Below, in pieces: positions 47,857-56,780 of a stretch of 64,000 nt of DNA. The notes below the pieces were generated by a model. It was not told the DNA's origin, ran no database searches, and saw only the letters and a program-made list of their open reading frames with translations. Origin of the DNA: Luteibacter yeojuensis (GTDB lineage Bacteria > Pseudomonadota > Gammaproteobacteria > Xanthomonadales > Rhodanobacteraceae); contig NZ_JZRB01000004.1 in the NCBI RefSeq assembly GCF_000964085.1, positions 107,248 to 171,247 on the forward strand, in the 5' to 3' direction. Within the stretch, counting starts at the first letter, position 1. Every line of letters begins with the position of its first letter. A program made the translations under genes and the position numbers.

Positions 47857-48715
47857 CGTGTTCTCCGCCGTGCCGGTTACCTGCCCAGTGAGTGCCACTG
47901 GCGGGCGCGCGGGTTGAACGGTGGCGCACATCGGCCGCGATGGCCGCCAGCGCGCCCAGGAACAGGCCGCCCAGCACGCCCAGGCCGGCCACCAGCGGCA
48001 CGATAGGCTTCACCGGGTCATCCGAGACGTGCACCGGCCACGGCATGGAGGTCTCGTAGGTGTAGTTCTGCGCCAGCCGTGCGCGGATCTCGTTGCGGGC
48101 CTGCTGCAGGTCGCGAATGCCCTGGTCGGTGCCGGCCAGTGAGACGCTCGCCAGCGCCCCGTCGGCATGGCCGCCCGCCAGTTGGGCGCGCAGGCGGTCG
48201 CGGTCCGCGGTGGCCGCCGCGAGGTCGCCCTCGATCTCGGCCAGCCGCGCGCGGGCCGCAGCCAGCGGCTGCGCGCCGATCACGTCGTGGATGGCGCGCA
48301 GGTGGGCCACCGTGGCCAGCGCCAGCTGGCGTGCGTCCCCAGGCGAATACGCCCGCACGGTGATGTGCAGCAGGTTCGCGTACGGCTGCGGGTCCATCGT
48401 GAAGCTGCCGCGGTAAAGCCGGGCCGCCGGCGCGTCCCACGGGATGCCGATGCCGGCGAGCACGTCGTTCTTGAACGCATCGGTCTTCATGCGCTCGATG
48501 ACCCGCAACAAGGGTTCCACCTTCGGGTCCTGGCCCACGGGCGCGGCGCCCACCTGGCCGATCTGCACCCAGGCATCCACCTCCCACTGCCGGTTCGCGG
48601 TGGCTAGGTAGGCGCCCACCGCGGTGGCCACCAGGGCGAACATGCCAAGGAACCACCAGCGCTGGCGGTGCAGCAGGCGCCACATGTCGATGAGATAGAC
48701 CTCGTCGTGTTGCAT
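47816..48715 (-). CDS. wzz: Wzz-type polysaccharide chain-length determinant
   Basis: 299 residues. First helix about 20-40 after MWRLLHRQRWWFL, a periplasmic helical domain with coiled coil (LAEIEGDLAAATADRDRLRAQL), second helix about 245-265 preceded by the Pro-rich MPWPVHVSDDPVKPIVP typical of Wzz. It sets glycan length with Wzy. No kinase domain. The C-terminal tail after the second helix is low-complexity and encoded over the internal promoter of the next gene. Confidence 0.88.
   Translation of the reverse strand: MQHDEVYLIDMWRLLHRQRWWFLGMFALVATAVGAYLATANRQWEVDAWVQIGQVGAAPVGQDPKVEPLLRVIERMKTDAFKNDVLAGIGIPWDAPAARLYRGSFTMDPQPYANLLHITVRAYSPGDARQLALATVAHLRAIHDVIGAQPLAAARARLAEIEGDLAAATADRDRLRAQLAGGHADGALASVSLAGTDQGIRDLQQARNEIRARLAQNYTYETSMPWPVHVSDDPVKPIVPLVAGLGVLGGLFLGALAAIAADVRHRSTRAPASGTHWAGNRHGGEHDGHEARPGNADAA
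47889..47917 (-). promoter_or_regulatory. Internal ECF-type promoter within wzz
   Basis: Minus-strand reading: -35 TCAACCC (47917-47911), 15-base spacer, -10 GCACTCA (47895-47889), 32 bases before the ATG at 47856. The -10 is identical to the sigma gene's promoter; the -35 keeps CAACC. Confidence 0.6.
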
Positions 48716-48728
48716 AGGGGTGTCGTCG

Positions 48729-49862
48729 TCAATGGGTGGGGGAAAGATGCAGCCGGCGGCCCGGCAGCCACGCAGCCACTACCTGCAGCACCAGGCACAG
48801 GCCGATGAAGCCGAAGTTCATCCAGATGAAGGCCTGCGGCGCGAACGGCGCCATGACGCACACGTAGGCCATGCGCAGGAAGATCAGCAACGCGAACAGC
48901 GAGCGCGATGCGGCCACGCGGCGCACGCTCCAGCGCATCAGCGCGTACAACGTGGCGATCGCCGCCAGGGCACCCAGCGGCCCCCACGCGAGCAGGAATG
49001 GCAGGAACTCCGTGCCCACGTTCACGTTCGAGGCATCGAGCGGGATGGTGGTGCCCGCCGTGGCGATGGAACCGCGCAGCGGCACCAGCTGGTTCATCAG
49101 GAAATCGGCGTTGCGGTAGCCCTTCGCCATGAGCGAGGCGAAGTTGTATGGCCCCGCGCTGACATACAGCAGCAGCCACTGGATGCCGGCGGGCATGGCC
49201 TTGTAGAACGCGCCGAACGGCAGCGCCACCGTGGCCACCGAGCCGGAGCGCAGCATGCCAAGCAGCGCGAACGCCGTTGCGCCGAGCAACCCCAGGCCGG
49301 TCACGGCCTTCCACGGCAATGGGCGTGCGGGGTCGCGCCGGAACATCATGACCAGCGCCAGCGCCACCACGGCCGCGAAGATACGGTTGCGGTCCACGAC
49401 GAGGACGGGGAACAGCAGGCCCGCAGCCACCAGCGCGATGCGCAACGGGCGGCGGCGGGTGCAGAGCATGCCCAGCACCGGCAGCGTCCAGCACAGGTCG
49501 GCGAAGCGGCGGATGTGTTCGTGGCCGCCTTCCATGGTCGCGTACGACGAGGGATCGTGGATCAGCGCGACGGGGAACAGGGCGAGATCGAGGAAGCAGA
49601 ACACCAGCACGCCGCCGGCGAACGCCAGGCCAAGGAAGCCATCGCGTGCTTGGGCGTACTCGCAGCCACGCAACGTCTGCCACGGGGGCAGCCGGTCGTG
49701 GCCGACGAAATCCGCCACGACCAGCCCCAGCGCACCGAGCACCAGGAGCAGCAGCCCCGGGCCATAGCCCTCGGGCAGGTCGAAGATGCACGCCGTGAGT
49801 GCGCAGGCGGCCAGCAACGGCCACGCGATATACGTCGACGGCATGCGCAGCAAGGCCCTCAT
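48729..49862 (-). CDS. Wzy-like polysaccharide polymerase (multi-helix membrane protein)
   Basis: 377 residues with about ten transmembrane helices and a larger periplasmic loop (about 190-240, MPAGIQWLLLYVSAGPYNFA). The general pattern and its place between the flippase and Wzz fit an O-antigen polymerase; sequence conservation in this family is low, so the name rests on topology and context. It would join repeat units on the periplasmic side. ATGA overlap with the GT2 gene. Confidence 0.75.
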   Translation of the reverse strand: MRALLRMPSTYIAWPLLAACALTACIFDLPEGYGPGLLLLVLGALGLVVADFVGHDRLPPWQTLRGCEYAQARDGFLGLAFAGGVLVFCFLDLALFPVALIHDPSSYATMEGGHEHIRRFADLCWTLPVLGMLCTRRRPLRIALVAAGLLFPVLVVDRNRIFAAVVALALVMMFRRDPARPLPWKAVTGLGLLGATAFALLGMLRSGSVATVALPFGAFYKAMPAGIQWLLLYVSAGPYNFASLMAKGYRNADFLMNQLVPLRGSIATAGTTIPLDASNVNVGTEFLPFLLAWGPLGALAAIATLYALMRWSVRRVAASRSLFALLIFLRMAYVCVMAPFAPQAFIWMNFGFIGLCLVLQVVAAWLPGRRLHLSPTH

Positions 49863-50782
49863 GCCTGCTCCGGGTGTGGGTGCGGTGCCGCCGGTCGTAA
49901 CGCCGCGAAGGCGCGCAGCAGCGCGAAACAGGCCATGCGGCACGCCACGGTGCCCGGCCTGCCCTGCAGGAAGGCGATCTTGGCGCCGATGTAATGCACC
50001 TGCGCGCGCAACAGCGTGCGGCACGGCTCGTCGAACAGCGGCATGCGGCGGATCGCCACCTCGCGCGATTCCTCGAGGTTCACGATGCGCGTGGCGCGGT
50101 GGCGGGTCTTGCTGAGGTTGCTGCCATGCAGGCGATAGGCGCACACGGGCACGTCGATGAAACCCAGCGCATCCGACGCGGCAAGGCGCAGGAACAAATC
50201 CCAGTCGTCGATGCGCAGGCCCTCGGTCCAGCGTGCCACGGTCTCCAGCGCGCTACGCCGGAGCAACGCCACGGGGCCGCCCACGGCCCACCGCGTGATC
50301 ACGGCGCGGCGGATGCCCTGGTCGGTGGCGTAGAGCCGCTTGTCGGCGTGGTGCAGGTCGGCCATGCCGCTGCCGTGCAGCCGCCGCCCGTCGCGGTCCA
50401 CGACCACCGAATCGCCGATCACCGCACCCTTGCGCGGGTGGCTGGCCAGGTAGCGCACCTGCGCCTCCAGGCCACCGGGCAACAGGTAATCGTCACTCGC
50501 GCCCAGGCGGAAGAATTCCCCGCGCGCCCGCGCGGCCAGCTCGTTCAACGTGGCGGCGATACCCTTGTTCGCGCGGTGGGTGAATTCGATGGCCACCTCG
50601 TGGCCGTGCCGGTCGATCCATGCCTGGATCCGCTCGCTGGTCTTGTCGGTGGAGCCATCGTCGATGATCACCACTTCCTTGGCCGGGTACGGATCCTCCA
50701 GCACGCTGTCGAGGCAGCGCTCCACGAAGGCTTCGTGGTTATAAGCCGGGATGAGGATGGACACGAGCGGCAGGCTGCTCAT
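49859..50782 (-). CDS. Glycosyltransferase family 2 protein
   Basis: 307-residue GT-A enzyme. Start VSILIPAYNHEAFVERCLDS, UDP-binding VVIIDDGSTDKT, metal motif GASDDYLLPGG, then RIDDWDLFLR (the ED-type base region). Inverting sugar transfer to a lipid-linked acceptor. ATGA overlaps on both sides. Confidence 0.92.
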   Translation of the reverse strand: MSSLPLVSILIPAYNHEAFVERCLDSVLEDPYPAKEVVIIDDGSTDKTSERIQAWIDRHGHEVAIEFTHRANKGIAATLNELAARARGEFFRLGASDDYLLPGGLEAQVRYLASHPRKGAVIGDSVVVDRDGRRLHGSGMADLHHADKRLYATDQGIRRAVITRWAVGGPVALLRRSALETVARWTEGLRIDDWDLFLRLAASDALGFIDVPVCAYRLHGSNLSKTRHRATRIVNLEESREVAIRRMPLFDEPCRTLLRAQVHYIGAKIAFLQGRPGTVACRMACFALLRAFAALRPAAPHPHPEQA

Positions 50783-52035
50783 GCGGGCAGCCGCCCAAGG
50801 TAGCGGCGGACCACGACGAGGTTGAACGCGAGGTAGCCGAGGTAGTTCACGGCGAACGCCACCATCGCGCCGGGCAGGCCGAAGCGCGCCGTGCACAGGT
50901 ACACAAGGCCAAGGTAGGTGGCGGCGAAGACGCACTCGGCGACCACGAACAGCCTGGTCATGGCCTTGGCCAGCATGAGGTACGAGAGGATGAACGCGGC
51001 GATCTTCACCACGTCGCCCACCAGCTGCGGGGCGTAGAGATCGTTGGCCGGCGCGAAATCCGTGCTGAACAACAACCACGTGACCCAGCCGCGCGCCGCG
51101 TAGATGGCCAGCGCGCTCACGGCCACGGCGGGCAACAGCACGCGCGCCGCGCCCTGCAGTTCCGCCGCCAGCGCCGCCCTGTCGCGCGTCGAGGCCAGTT
51201 TCGGCAGGTAGTAGATGTTGATGGCCGTGGTGAAGAACAACAGGTAGGCGTCGGACACCCGCGCCACCGCCTGCCAGTAACCCACCTGCTCCCAGCCAAA
51301 GGCACCTGCCAGGTGGTCGCGCACGGCGATGTTCACCAGCGGCGGTAGCAGGGCCGAGGACAGGCTCATAAGCGAAAACGCCGCGAGGCGGCGCGTCATC
51401 TCGGCATCGAAACGCACGCGCAGCATGCCGCGCTGGAAGTACGGGCTGCGCCACCACGCGGGCAAGCCCACCAGCAGCCAGAACAACTGGCCCAGCACCA
51501 CGGCCAGCAACGCACCGTACAACGCGAACCAGCGGGCCAGGCACAGCGCCAGGCACACGCTGAGCACCGAGCCCATGACCTGGATCAGGGCCAGCCGCCG
51601 CACATCCATGAAACCGTTGATCACCGCCAGCACATAGTTCACCAGCGCGATGCCGAGCTGGGCCACGGCGAGCACGCGGATAAGGCTTGCGTAGGCCGGG
51701 TCGCCCAGTAGCCATGCCGCCAGCGGCGTGGCGAACAGCAGCGCGCCGCAGGCCATGCTGCACGACGCGGCCATGGCATAGCCGAGCGCAGAAGCGAGCA
51801 GGCGCGACAGGCGTTCCGGGTCGTCGCGGTACTCGGCGACATACTTGACGATGCCGGCGCTGATGCCGCCGCCGGCCAGCACGGCCAGCAACGACATGAG
51901 GCTCATGAACTGGCCCAGCCGGCCCACGCCGGCAGGCCCGGCCAGCCACGCCACGAGCTTCACCAGCACCAGCGCGGCACCCAGCCGCGCCGCGGTGCCG
52001 ATAGCCGACCAGGCGCCCGCACGCAGGATGTTCAT
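50779..52035 (-). CDS. wzx: Wzx-type lipid-linked oligosaccharide flippase
   Basis: 418 residues, about 12 transmembrane helices of the polysaccharide-export MOP family ([21 protein letters not shown], later [21 protein letters not shown]). Similar to the WzxE-like O-antigen translocases. It moves undecaprenyl-linked repeat units across the inner membrane. ATG at 52035 with ATGA overlap to fdtB. Confidence 0.88.
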   Translation of the reverse strand: MNILRAGAWSAIGTAARLGAALVLVKLVAWLAGPAGVGRLGQFMSLMSLLAVLAGGGISAGIVKYVAEYRDDPERLSRLLASALGYAMAASCSMACGALLFATPLAAWLLGDPAYASLIRVLAVAQLGIALVNYVLAVINGFMDVRRLALIQVMGSVLSVCLALCLARWFALYGALLAVVLGQLFWLLVGLPAWWRSPYFQRGMLRVRFDAEMTRRLAAFSLMSLSSALLPPLVNIAVRDHLAGAFGWEQVGYWQAVARVSDAYLLFFTTAINIYYLPKLASTRDRAALAAELQGAARVLLPAVAVSALAIYAARGWVTWLLFSTDFAPANDLYAPQLVGDVVKIAAFILSYLMLAKAMTRLFVVAECVFAATYLGLVYLCTARFGLPGAMVAFAVNYLGYLAFNLVVVRRYLGRLPA

Positions 52036-53144
52036 GCGGCCTCCGCGAACGCACTGCACATGGCGATGACATGGGCCACCTGCGCATCAGTCAACGTGGG
52101 GCTCATGGGCAGGCTCAACACCTCGCGATGCAGTTGTTCCGTCACCGGCAGCGACAGGCCATGCAGCTCCGGGTACGCATCCTGGTGGTGCGGTGGCACG
52201 GGGTAGTGCACCTGGGTCTGTACCCCAGCTGCCCGCAGGTGGCGCTGCAAGGCGTCGCGCCAGCCGCAGCGGACGACGAAGAGATGCCATGCGTGGGCGT
52301 CCTCGTGCGCCACCGACGGAAGGATCATGCCGGGTTGCCTGATTCCTGCGCGGTAACGCGCGGCGATCGCCCGCCGCCGCGCGGTATCGTCATCGAGGTA
52401 GCGCAGCTTCACGCGCAGCATCGCGGCCTGGATCTCGTCGAGCCGCGAATTGATGCCGCGCATGGGGTGGTCGTATTTCACCTCGGAGCCATAGTTGCGC
52501 AGCGCGGCCACGTAGGCGGCCAGTTGGTCGTCGTCGGTGGTCACCGCGCCACCGTCACCCAGCGCACCCAGGTTCTTGGCCGGGAAGAAACTGAAGGCGG
52601 CGGCGTGGCCGAACGCACCGGCACGCACGCCGCCCCATGCGGCACCGTGCGCCTGCGCGGCGTCCTCCAGCACCAGCAGGCCATGGCGCCCCGCGATATC
52701 GGCAAGCGCGCCCATGTCGGCCAGTTGGCCGTACAGGTGAACCGGCATGATCACGCGCGTGCGCGGCGTGATCGCCGCTTCCACCCGCGCGGGGTCGAGC
52801 GTGAAGGTGGCCGGGTCCGGCTCGACCGGCACGGGCCGCAGGCCCGTCTCGCTGATGGCGAGGAAGCTGGCGATGAAGGTGTTCGCGGGCACGATCACTT
52901 CATCGCCCTCCGCCAGCTCGCCCATCTCACGCCAGGCGCGCAGCACCAGCGACAGCGCATCGAGGCCATTGCCCGTGCCCACCGCGTGCCGCGTGCCGCA
53001 ATACGCGGCGAATTCGCGTTCGAAGGCGGCGAGCTCGTCACCCAGGATGTACCAGCCCGCATCGATGACGCGCGCCACCGCCGCCTTCAGCTCATCGGCG
53101 TGGCGGGCGTTGATGTCGCGCAGGCTGAGGAACGGCACGTCCAT
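52032..53144 (-). CDS. fdtB: PLP aminotransferase, FdtB-like (3-amino-3,6-dideoxyhexose synthesis)
   Basis: 370-residue DegT/DnrJ/EryC1/StrS aminotransferase. PLP lysine in [16 protein letters not shown], Asp in [11 protein letters not shown]. FdtB adds the 3-amino group to dTDP-3-keto-6-deoxyhexose. It shares the operon with an FdtA-like isomerase and a hexapeptide acetyltransferase, which together form the Fuc3NAc/Qui3NAc route. Start [12 protein letters not shown] at 53144 overlaps the previous stop (TGATG). Confidence 0.9.
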   Translation of the reverse strand: MDVPFLSLRDINARHADELKAAVARVIDAGWYILGDELAAFEREFAAYCGTRHAVGTGNGLDALSLVLRAWREMGELAEGDEVIVPANTFIASFLAISETGLRPVPVEPDPATFTLDPARVEAAITPRTRVIMPVHLYGQLADMGALADIAGRHGLLVLEDAAQAHGAAWGGVRAGAFGHAAAFSFFPAKNLGALGDGGAVTTDDDQLAAYVAALRNYGSEVKYDHPMRGINSRLDEIQAAMLRVKLRYLDDDTARRRAIAARYRAGIRQPGMILPSVAHEDAHAWHLFVVRCGWRDALQRHLRAAGVQTQVHYPVPPHHQDAYPELHGLSLPVTEQLHREVLSLPMSPTLTDAQVAHVIAMCSAFAEAA

Positions 53145-54076
53145 CACAGCACCCATTCGTAGCGGTCGTGGACCACGGCGTGCGCGCCGAAGGATTCCTT
53201 CTGCGCCACCAGGCCGGCATTGAGCAGCCGCCCCTCGTCCTCGGTGGAGATGCCGAAGCTGAAGCGTTGGCGGGCCGCATAGACATCCGCCACCAACTCG
53301 CCCAGCAGCAGGCTCAACGCGCCGCAGGCCCTGCCCGCCGCCGAGGCGGCGAGGTATTGCGTATGCACGACCCGGCCGAAGTCGTACACGACCGCGCCGG
53401 CCAGCAGCTCGCCGCCGCGGAACGCTTCGTGCAGCACGATCTGCGCGGGGAAGCGCGAACGCAGCAGCTGCAGCTCAGCGCACGTGTGGGTCGGCGTCGC
53501 GTCGTGCCGCCGCAGTACCTCGGCCAGCAGCGCGTGGAACGGTGCCATGTCGCCCCCGGTGCGCGTCGTGACGCCGGCGGCCCGGGCCTTCGCCACCGCG
53601 CGGCGGCGCATCCCGCTCATCGGCGGCTTTTCGACCGGCGCCAGCACGGACGAAAGGTCGCGCCGTACCAGCGTGGCGCCCACGCAGTGCAGGGCGTAGA
53701 GGTCTTCCTCGGCCGCCGCCGCGTGGAATACGTGCGGCACGGGCTTGTAGACGATGCGCCCCACGCCGGCGCCACGGTAGTGGGCACCAATGCGCTCGAA
53801 GGCCTCGAGCGTGCGCCCCGCACGCAAGGCCCGCGAGGCCACTAGGCCGCCGTAGGTGAGGCCGGCGTGGCTGCTGACGGTATCGCCCGCGCGGTTCGCC
53901 GGCAGTACCGCGACGGCCTCGCCATCGTCTTCGATGAGCAGCGAGGCGTCGGTGAAACGGTCGGCGTGGTAATCCATGTACGCGCGCCGGTGCAGGAACG
54001 TGCCGTTGCGCGACGCGGCCACCACCGCATCCCAGCGCGCCTCGTCGGCGGCCACATAGGGCCTAACCGTGAGCAT
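53144..54076 (-). CDS. GNAT/FemAB-like acyl- or aminoacyltransferase
   Basis: 310 residues with a FemAB/GNAT double fold ([19 protein letters not shown] at the start, later [20 protein letters not shown] and [20 protein letters not shown]). Enzymes of this type acylate amino sugars in surface glycans; this one may modify the 3-amino sugar. It overlaps the preceding gene by 14 bases. Acyl donor unknown. Confidence 0.8.
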   Translation of the reverse strand: MLTVRPYVAADEARWDAVVAASRNGTFLHRRAYMDYHADRFTDASLLIEDDGEAVAVLPANRAGDTVSSHAGLTYGGLVASRALRAGRTLEAFERIGAHYRGAGVGRIVYKPVPHVFHAAAAEEDLYALHCVGATLVRRDLSSVLAPVEKPPMSGMRRRAVAKARAAGVTTRTGGDMAPFHALLAEVLRRHDATPTHTCAELQLLRSRFPAQIVLHEAFRGGELLAGAVVYDFGRVVHTQYLAASAAGRACGALSLLLGELVADVYAARQRFSFGISTEDEGRLLNAGLVAQKESFGAHAVVHDRYEWVL

Positions 54077-54992
54077 GCACGGCCTCCGCCAGGCCGAAGC
54101 CATCCACGCCCATGTCGTTACCGTTGTAGAACATCAGCGTGCGGGCACCGTGGCGCAGCAACGCGGGGTAGCAGATGGTGCGCGAATCCCAGCCCTGCGC
54201 CGACAACCGCAGGCCGAACAGTTCGTCGCGGCGCTGCCAGTGGATGCCGTCGTCGCTCGTGGCGCAGCCCGGGAAATAGCCACCCTTTGTGTCGCCCCGT
54301 GTGAAGTACATCGTGTAGCCCCCGGCCTCGCGGTAAACGCGCGGGCGGCCAATGCGGTATTCGTCGCCTTGCGGCAGCAGGCACACCTGGTCACGCAGGG
54401 GCGGGCCATACAGGTCGGCCTTCTCCATGTAGCGGATGTGGTAACGCGGGAAGGGCTGGCCACCGATGCGCTCCCAGCCGTCGCCGGCCGCGTACCACAG
54501 GCGCCAGGTGCCATCCTCGTACGCCGCCGAGTGGATGGCGGCGATGCTGCTGCGGCCGGGGGCACGGTCGAGCACGGGTGTTTCGGCCGCGCGCCGGAAG
54601 GTGTCGCCACCATCGGTCGACAGCGCCAGCCCCGAGAAGGCCAGGAACTTGGCGCGGGCCACGCGCTGGAACCCGACGTAGAACAGGTGCAGGCCACCCG
54701 GCCCGTCGACGATATCGCCCAGGATCATGCCGTTGTCGTCGAAGCAACCGCCACGGCCGATGTCCAGCACCGGTGCCTGGCCCACGCCGAGCACCTCGCC
54801 GGGCGCATCGCCGCGCAGGTCGACATAGCCGATGCGGCCGACGCCCTCGTTATCGCGGAAGCTCGCGTACACGCGGATACTGCCGTCGTCGCGCCGCCAC
54901 GGCGTGGGGGTCAGCGCCGAGTGGCGCATCCAGCCGCCCACGCCCTGGCGCTGGGTATCGAAGACGAGGCCGTGCTTGGTCCAGGCTGTCAT
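54063..54992 (-). CDS. Five-bladed beta-propeller glycosidase-like protein (GH43/GH32-like)
   Basis: 309 residues with repeats typical of glycosidase propellers: SIRVYASFRDNEGVGRIGYV, GGLHLFYVGFQ, WRLWYAAGDGW, GYTMYFTRGDTKGGYF. Such proteins often sit next to fdt or other deoxy-amino sugar genes. Catalytic acids were not assigned, so it may bind or trim sugar donors instead of cleaving polymer. No signal peptide, hence cytoplasmic. The ATG at 54992 has GAGGG at eight bases. Confidence 0.8.
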   Translation of the reverse strand: MTAWTKHGLVFDTQRQGVGGWMRHSALTPTPWRRDDGSIRVYASFRDNEGVGRIGYVDLRGDAPGEVLGVGQAPVLDIGRGGCFDDNGMILGDIVDGPGGLHLFYVGFQRVARAKFLAFSGLALSTDGGDTFRRAAETPVLDRAPGRSSIAAIHSAAYEDGTWRLWYAAGDGWERIGGQPFPRYHIRYMEKADLYGPPLRDQVCLLPQGDEYRIGRPRVYREAGGYTMYFTRGDTKGGYFPGCATSDDGIHWQRRDELFGLRLSAQGWDSRTICYPALLRHGARTLMFYNGNDMGVDGFGLAEAVHAHG

Positions 54993-55002
54993 GCGCACGC
55001 CC

Positions 55003-55668
55003 TCACAGCGGCACATCCCACGCGCGCTTGCCGGGCAACGCTTTCGCCGGCGAGCCCACGTAGACGAGGCCCGGTTCCGTATCGCGCACCACCAGGGCGC
55101 CCGAGCCGATGACGTTATCGGCGGCGACGCGCACCTTGTCGTTGAACGTGGCGTTGACGCCGATGAAGCTGCTCTCGCCGATCTCGCAGTAGCCCGACAC
55201 CACCGCGTGCGACGCCATGAAGACGTTATCGCGCACCACCGTGCGGTGGCCGATGTGGTTGCCGCTCCACAGCACGCAGTTATTGCCGATGCTGGCGAAC
55301 GGCTGGATCACGTTGTTCTCGAAGATGAAGCTGTTCTCGCCCACCGTGGCGTTGCGCCATACGAAGGCGCGCGAACTGATGTAGCTGGCGAAACCATAGC
55401 CACGGCCCTTCAGGTCGCGATAGAAGCGCGTGCGCAGGCGGTTGAGGCCGCTGGCGGGGATCGCGACGAAGACATCCACCGCGCCGGGCGGGTACAGCGC
55501 CTCGATATCCTCGTAGGCGACCACGGGTGTGCCCTCGATGGCTTCCTCATCACGCCACGCGCGCTCCACGGCGAACGCCACGACGTCGCGGCCGGCGTCG
55601 TGGGTGAAGTATTCGTGGGCGATGCGCGCGAACTCGCCCGCGCCGACGAGGACTAGCGGCCGGGCCAT
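55003..55668 (-). CDS. NeuD/PglD-like sugar O/N-acetyltransferase (FdtC role)
   Basis: 221 residues. An N-terminal small Rossmann part (LVLVGAGEFARIAHEYF) is followed by a left-handed beta helix of hexapeptide repeats (NSFIFENNVIQPFASIGNNC, IGSGALVVRDTEPGLVYVG). It would acetylate the 3-amino-3,6-dideoxyhexose made by FdtA/FdtB. It overlaps the fdtA gene by 16 bases. Confidence 0.88.
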   Translation of the reverse strand: MARPLVLVGAGEFARIAHEYFTHDAGRDVVAFAVERAWRDEEAIEGTPVVAYEDIEALYPPGAVDVFVAIPASGLNRLRTRFYRDLKGRGYGFASYISSRAFVWRNATVGENSFIFENNVIQPFASIGNNCVLWSGNHIGHRTVVRDNVFMASHAVVSGYCEIGESSFIGVNATFNDKVRVAADNVIGSGALVVRDTEPGLVYVGSPAKALPGKRAWDVPL

Positions 55669-56090
55669 GCGCCCGCCACGCCGGCGTAGGCCGCGCCACT
55701 GGCTTCGCGGACGAACTGGTCGTAGTCCGCGATGTAATCACTGGCGTCGTAGGGCTGGCTTGCCAGCACCATCACCACGCAGTCGTCGCTGAAATGGTGC
55801 AGCTCACGCCACACCATGGGGCCGATGAGCACGCCATGCGATGGGCTATCCAGGGTCACCTCGGCGGGGCCCGTGCCATCGTCGAGCATGAACGTGACCG
55901 AGCCGCGCACGGCCACCGCCATCTGGGTCAGCGTGCGGTGCGCATGCTGTCCGCGGCGGGCATCCTCGTGGGTGCCATAGATGTAGTACACGCGGCGGAT
56001 ATCGAACGGCACGTCGCGCATCCCTTCGAGGGCGACGAGCATGCCGCGGCTATCGCCGTGCGTGGGGAAAGGTATGCGTTGGATATCCAT
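55653..56090 (-). CDS. fdtA: FdtA-like dTDP-4-keto-6-deoxyglucose 3,4-ketoisomerase
   Basis: 145-residue cupin of the WxcM/FdtA family. Marker motif RRGQHAHRTLTQ with the conserved His residues; start HGDSRGMLVAL. It moves the keto group from C4 to C3 of dTDP-4-keto-6-deoxyglucose. First gene of the 15-gene minus-strand operon; the ATG at 56090 is 33 bases after the ECF-type -10 box. The dTDP-glucose genes (rmlA, rmlB) are not in the window. Confidence 0.92.
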   Translation of the reverse strand: MDIQRIPFPTHGDSRGMLVALEGMRDVPFDIRRVYYIYGTHEDARRGQHAHRTLTQMAVAVRGSVTFMLDDGTGPAEVTLDSPSHGVLIGPMVWRELHHFSDDCVVMVLASQPYDASDYIADYDQFVREASGAAYAGVAGAWPGR

Positions 56091-56123
56091 GGCGAATCCC
56101 GGCGTGCCGCGGTGGTCTTCGAA

Positions 56124-56152
56124 TGAGTGCGGGCGCCGCGGGGAAAGGTTGC
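56124..56152 (-). promoter_or_regulatory. ECF-type promoter of the fdtA glycan operon
   Basis: Minus strand: -35 GCAACCT (56152-56146), 15-base spacer, -10 GCACTCA (56130-56124), 33 bases before the fdtA ATG. It shares its dyad (AGGTTGC-N12-GCAACCT) with the divergent cytochrome promoter, the same geometry as at 31.86 kb. Confidence 0.8.
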
Positions 56153-56164
56153 CGCCCCTGCCGC

Positions 56165-56194
56165 GCAACCTTTCGCGTGGGTGGCGGGCACTCA
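56165..56194 (+). promoter_or_regulatory. ECF-type promoter of the cytochrome b561 operon
   Basis: -35 GCAACCT (56165-56171), 16-base spacer, -10 GCACTCA (56188-56194), 26 bases before the ATG at 56221. Because the -10 box ends on an ATG at 56194, that ATG is not the translation start. Confidence 0.78.
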
Positions 56195-56220
56195 TGCCCA
56201 ACCCCTGGGGATACAACCGC

Positions 56221-56763
56221 ATGGCCTGGACCCACCACGACGACCGCCCGGCACCCTGGCCGCGCCCCCTGCGGGTGCTGCACTGGCTCACCGTGCTTTG
56301 CGTCACCGCCGCGGCCGCCATCATCCTGTTGCGTGATGAAGTCTCCGGCCGCGCGTTGCGCACGTGGCTGCTCGAAGGCCACCGCCATGCCGGCCTCATC
56401 GTGCTGGTGCTTTTCGTGGTGCGGGTCATCGTCCGCGCCCGCGCCGCGAAGCTGCCCGCCATCCCCATGCCGCCCGTGATGCGGCTGGCCGCCGGCGCCA
56501 CCCACGTGGCCCTCTACCTGCTGCTGCTCGCCATGCCCCTGCTCGGCTGGGCCATGTGCAGCGCGGGCGACCAGGACGTGCATTTCTTCGGCCTCACCCT
56601 GCCCCGCCTCGTGGCGCCCGACGACGACCTGGCCGACCGGCTGCAGGCCCTGCACGTGGATGCCGCGTGGGTGCTGCTGGCCCTCGTATGCCTGCACATC
56701 GGCGCCGCCCTGTTCCATCACTTCGGCCGTCGCGACGGCCTGCTACGCCGTATGTGGCCATGA
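56221..56763 (+). CDS. Cytochrome b561-type membrane protein
   Basis: 180 residues, four transmembrane helices. Haem-ligand histidines are placed in RVLHWLTV (helix 1), EGHRHAGLIV (helix 2) and the last helix pair (LQALHVDAAW, LHIGAALFHHF). Inner-membrane electron transfer from a quinol or similar donor. The ATG at 56221 is chosen because the upstream ATG overlaps the -10 box. It heads an operon with a haem-c barrel, a cytochrome c and a porin-like protein. Confidence 0.88.
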   Translation: MAWTHHDDRPAPWPRPLRVLHWLTVLCVTAAAAIILLRDEVSGRALRTWLLEGHRHAGLIVLVLFVVRVIVRARAAKLPAIPMPPVMRLAAGATHVALYLLLLAMPLLGWAMCSAGDQDVHFFGLTLPRLVAPDDDLADRLQALHVDAAWVLLALVCLHIGAALFHHFGRRDGLLRRMWP

Positions 56764-56780
56764 CCAAGGAGCTTCGATCC

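Noticed and set aside
56124..56194. Sigma-54 promoters in the divergent regions
   Set aside because: No GG-N10-GC (-24/-12) arrangement fits; the repeated elements have ECF spacing.
56194..56220. Earlier ATG for cytochrome b561
   Set aside because: It overlaps the last base of the -10 box, upstream of any transcript start.
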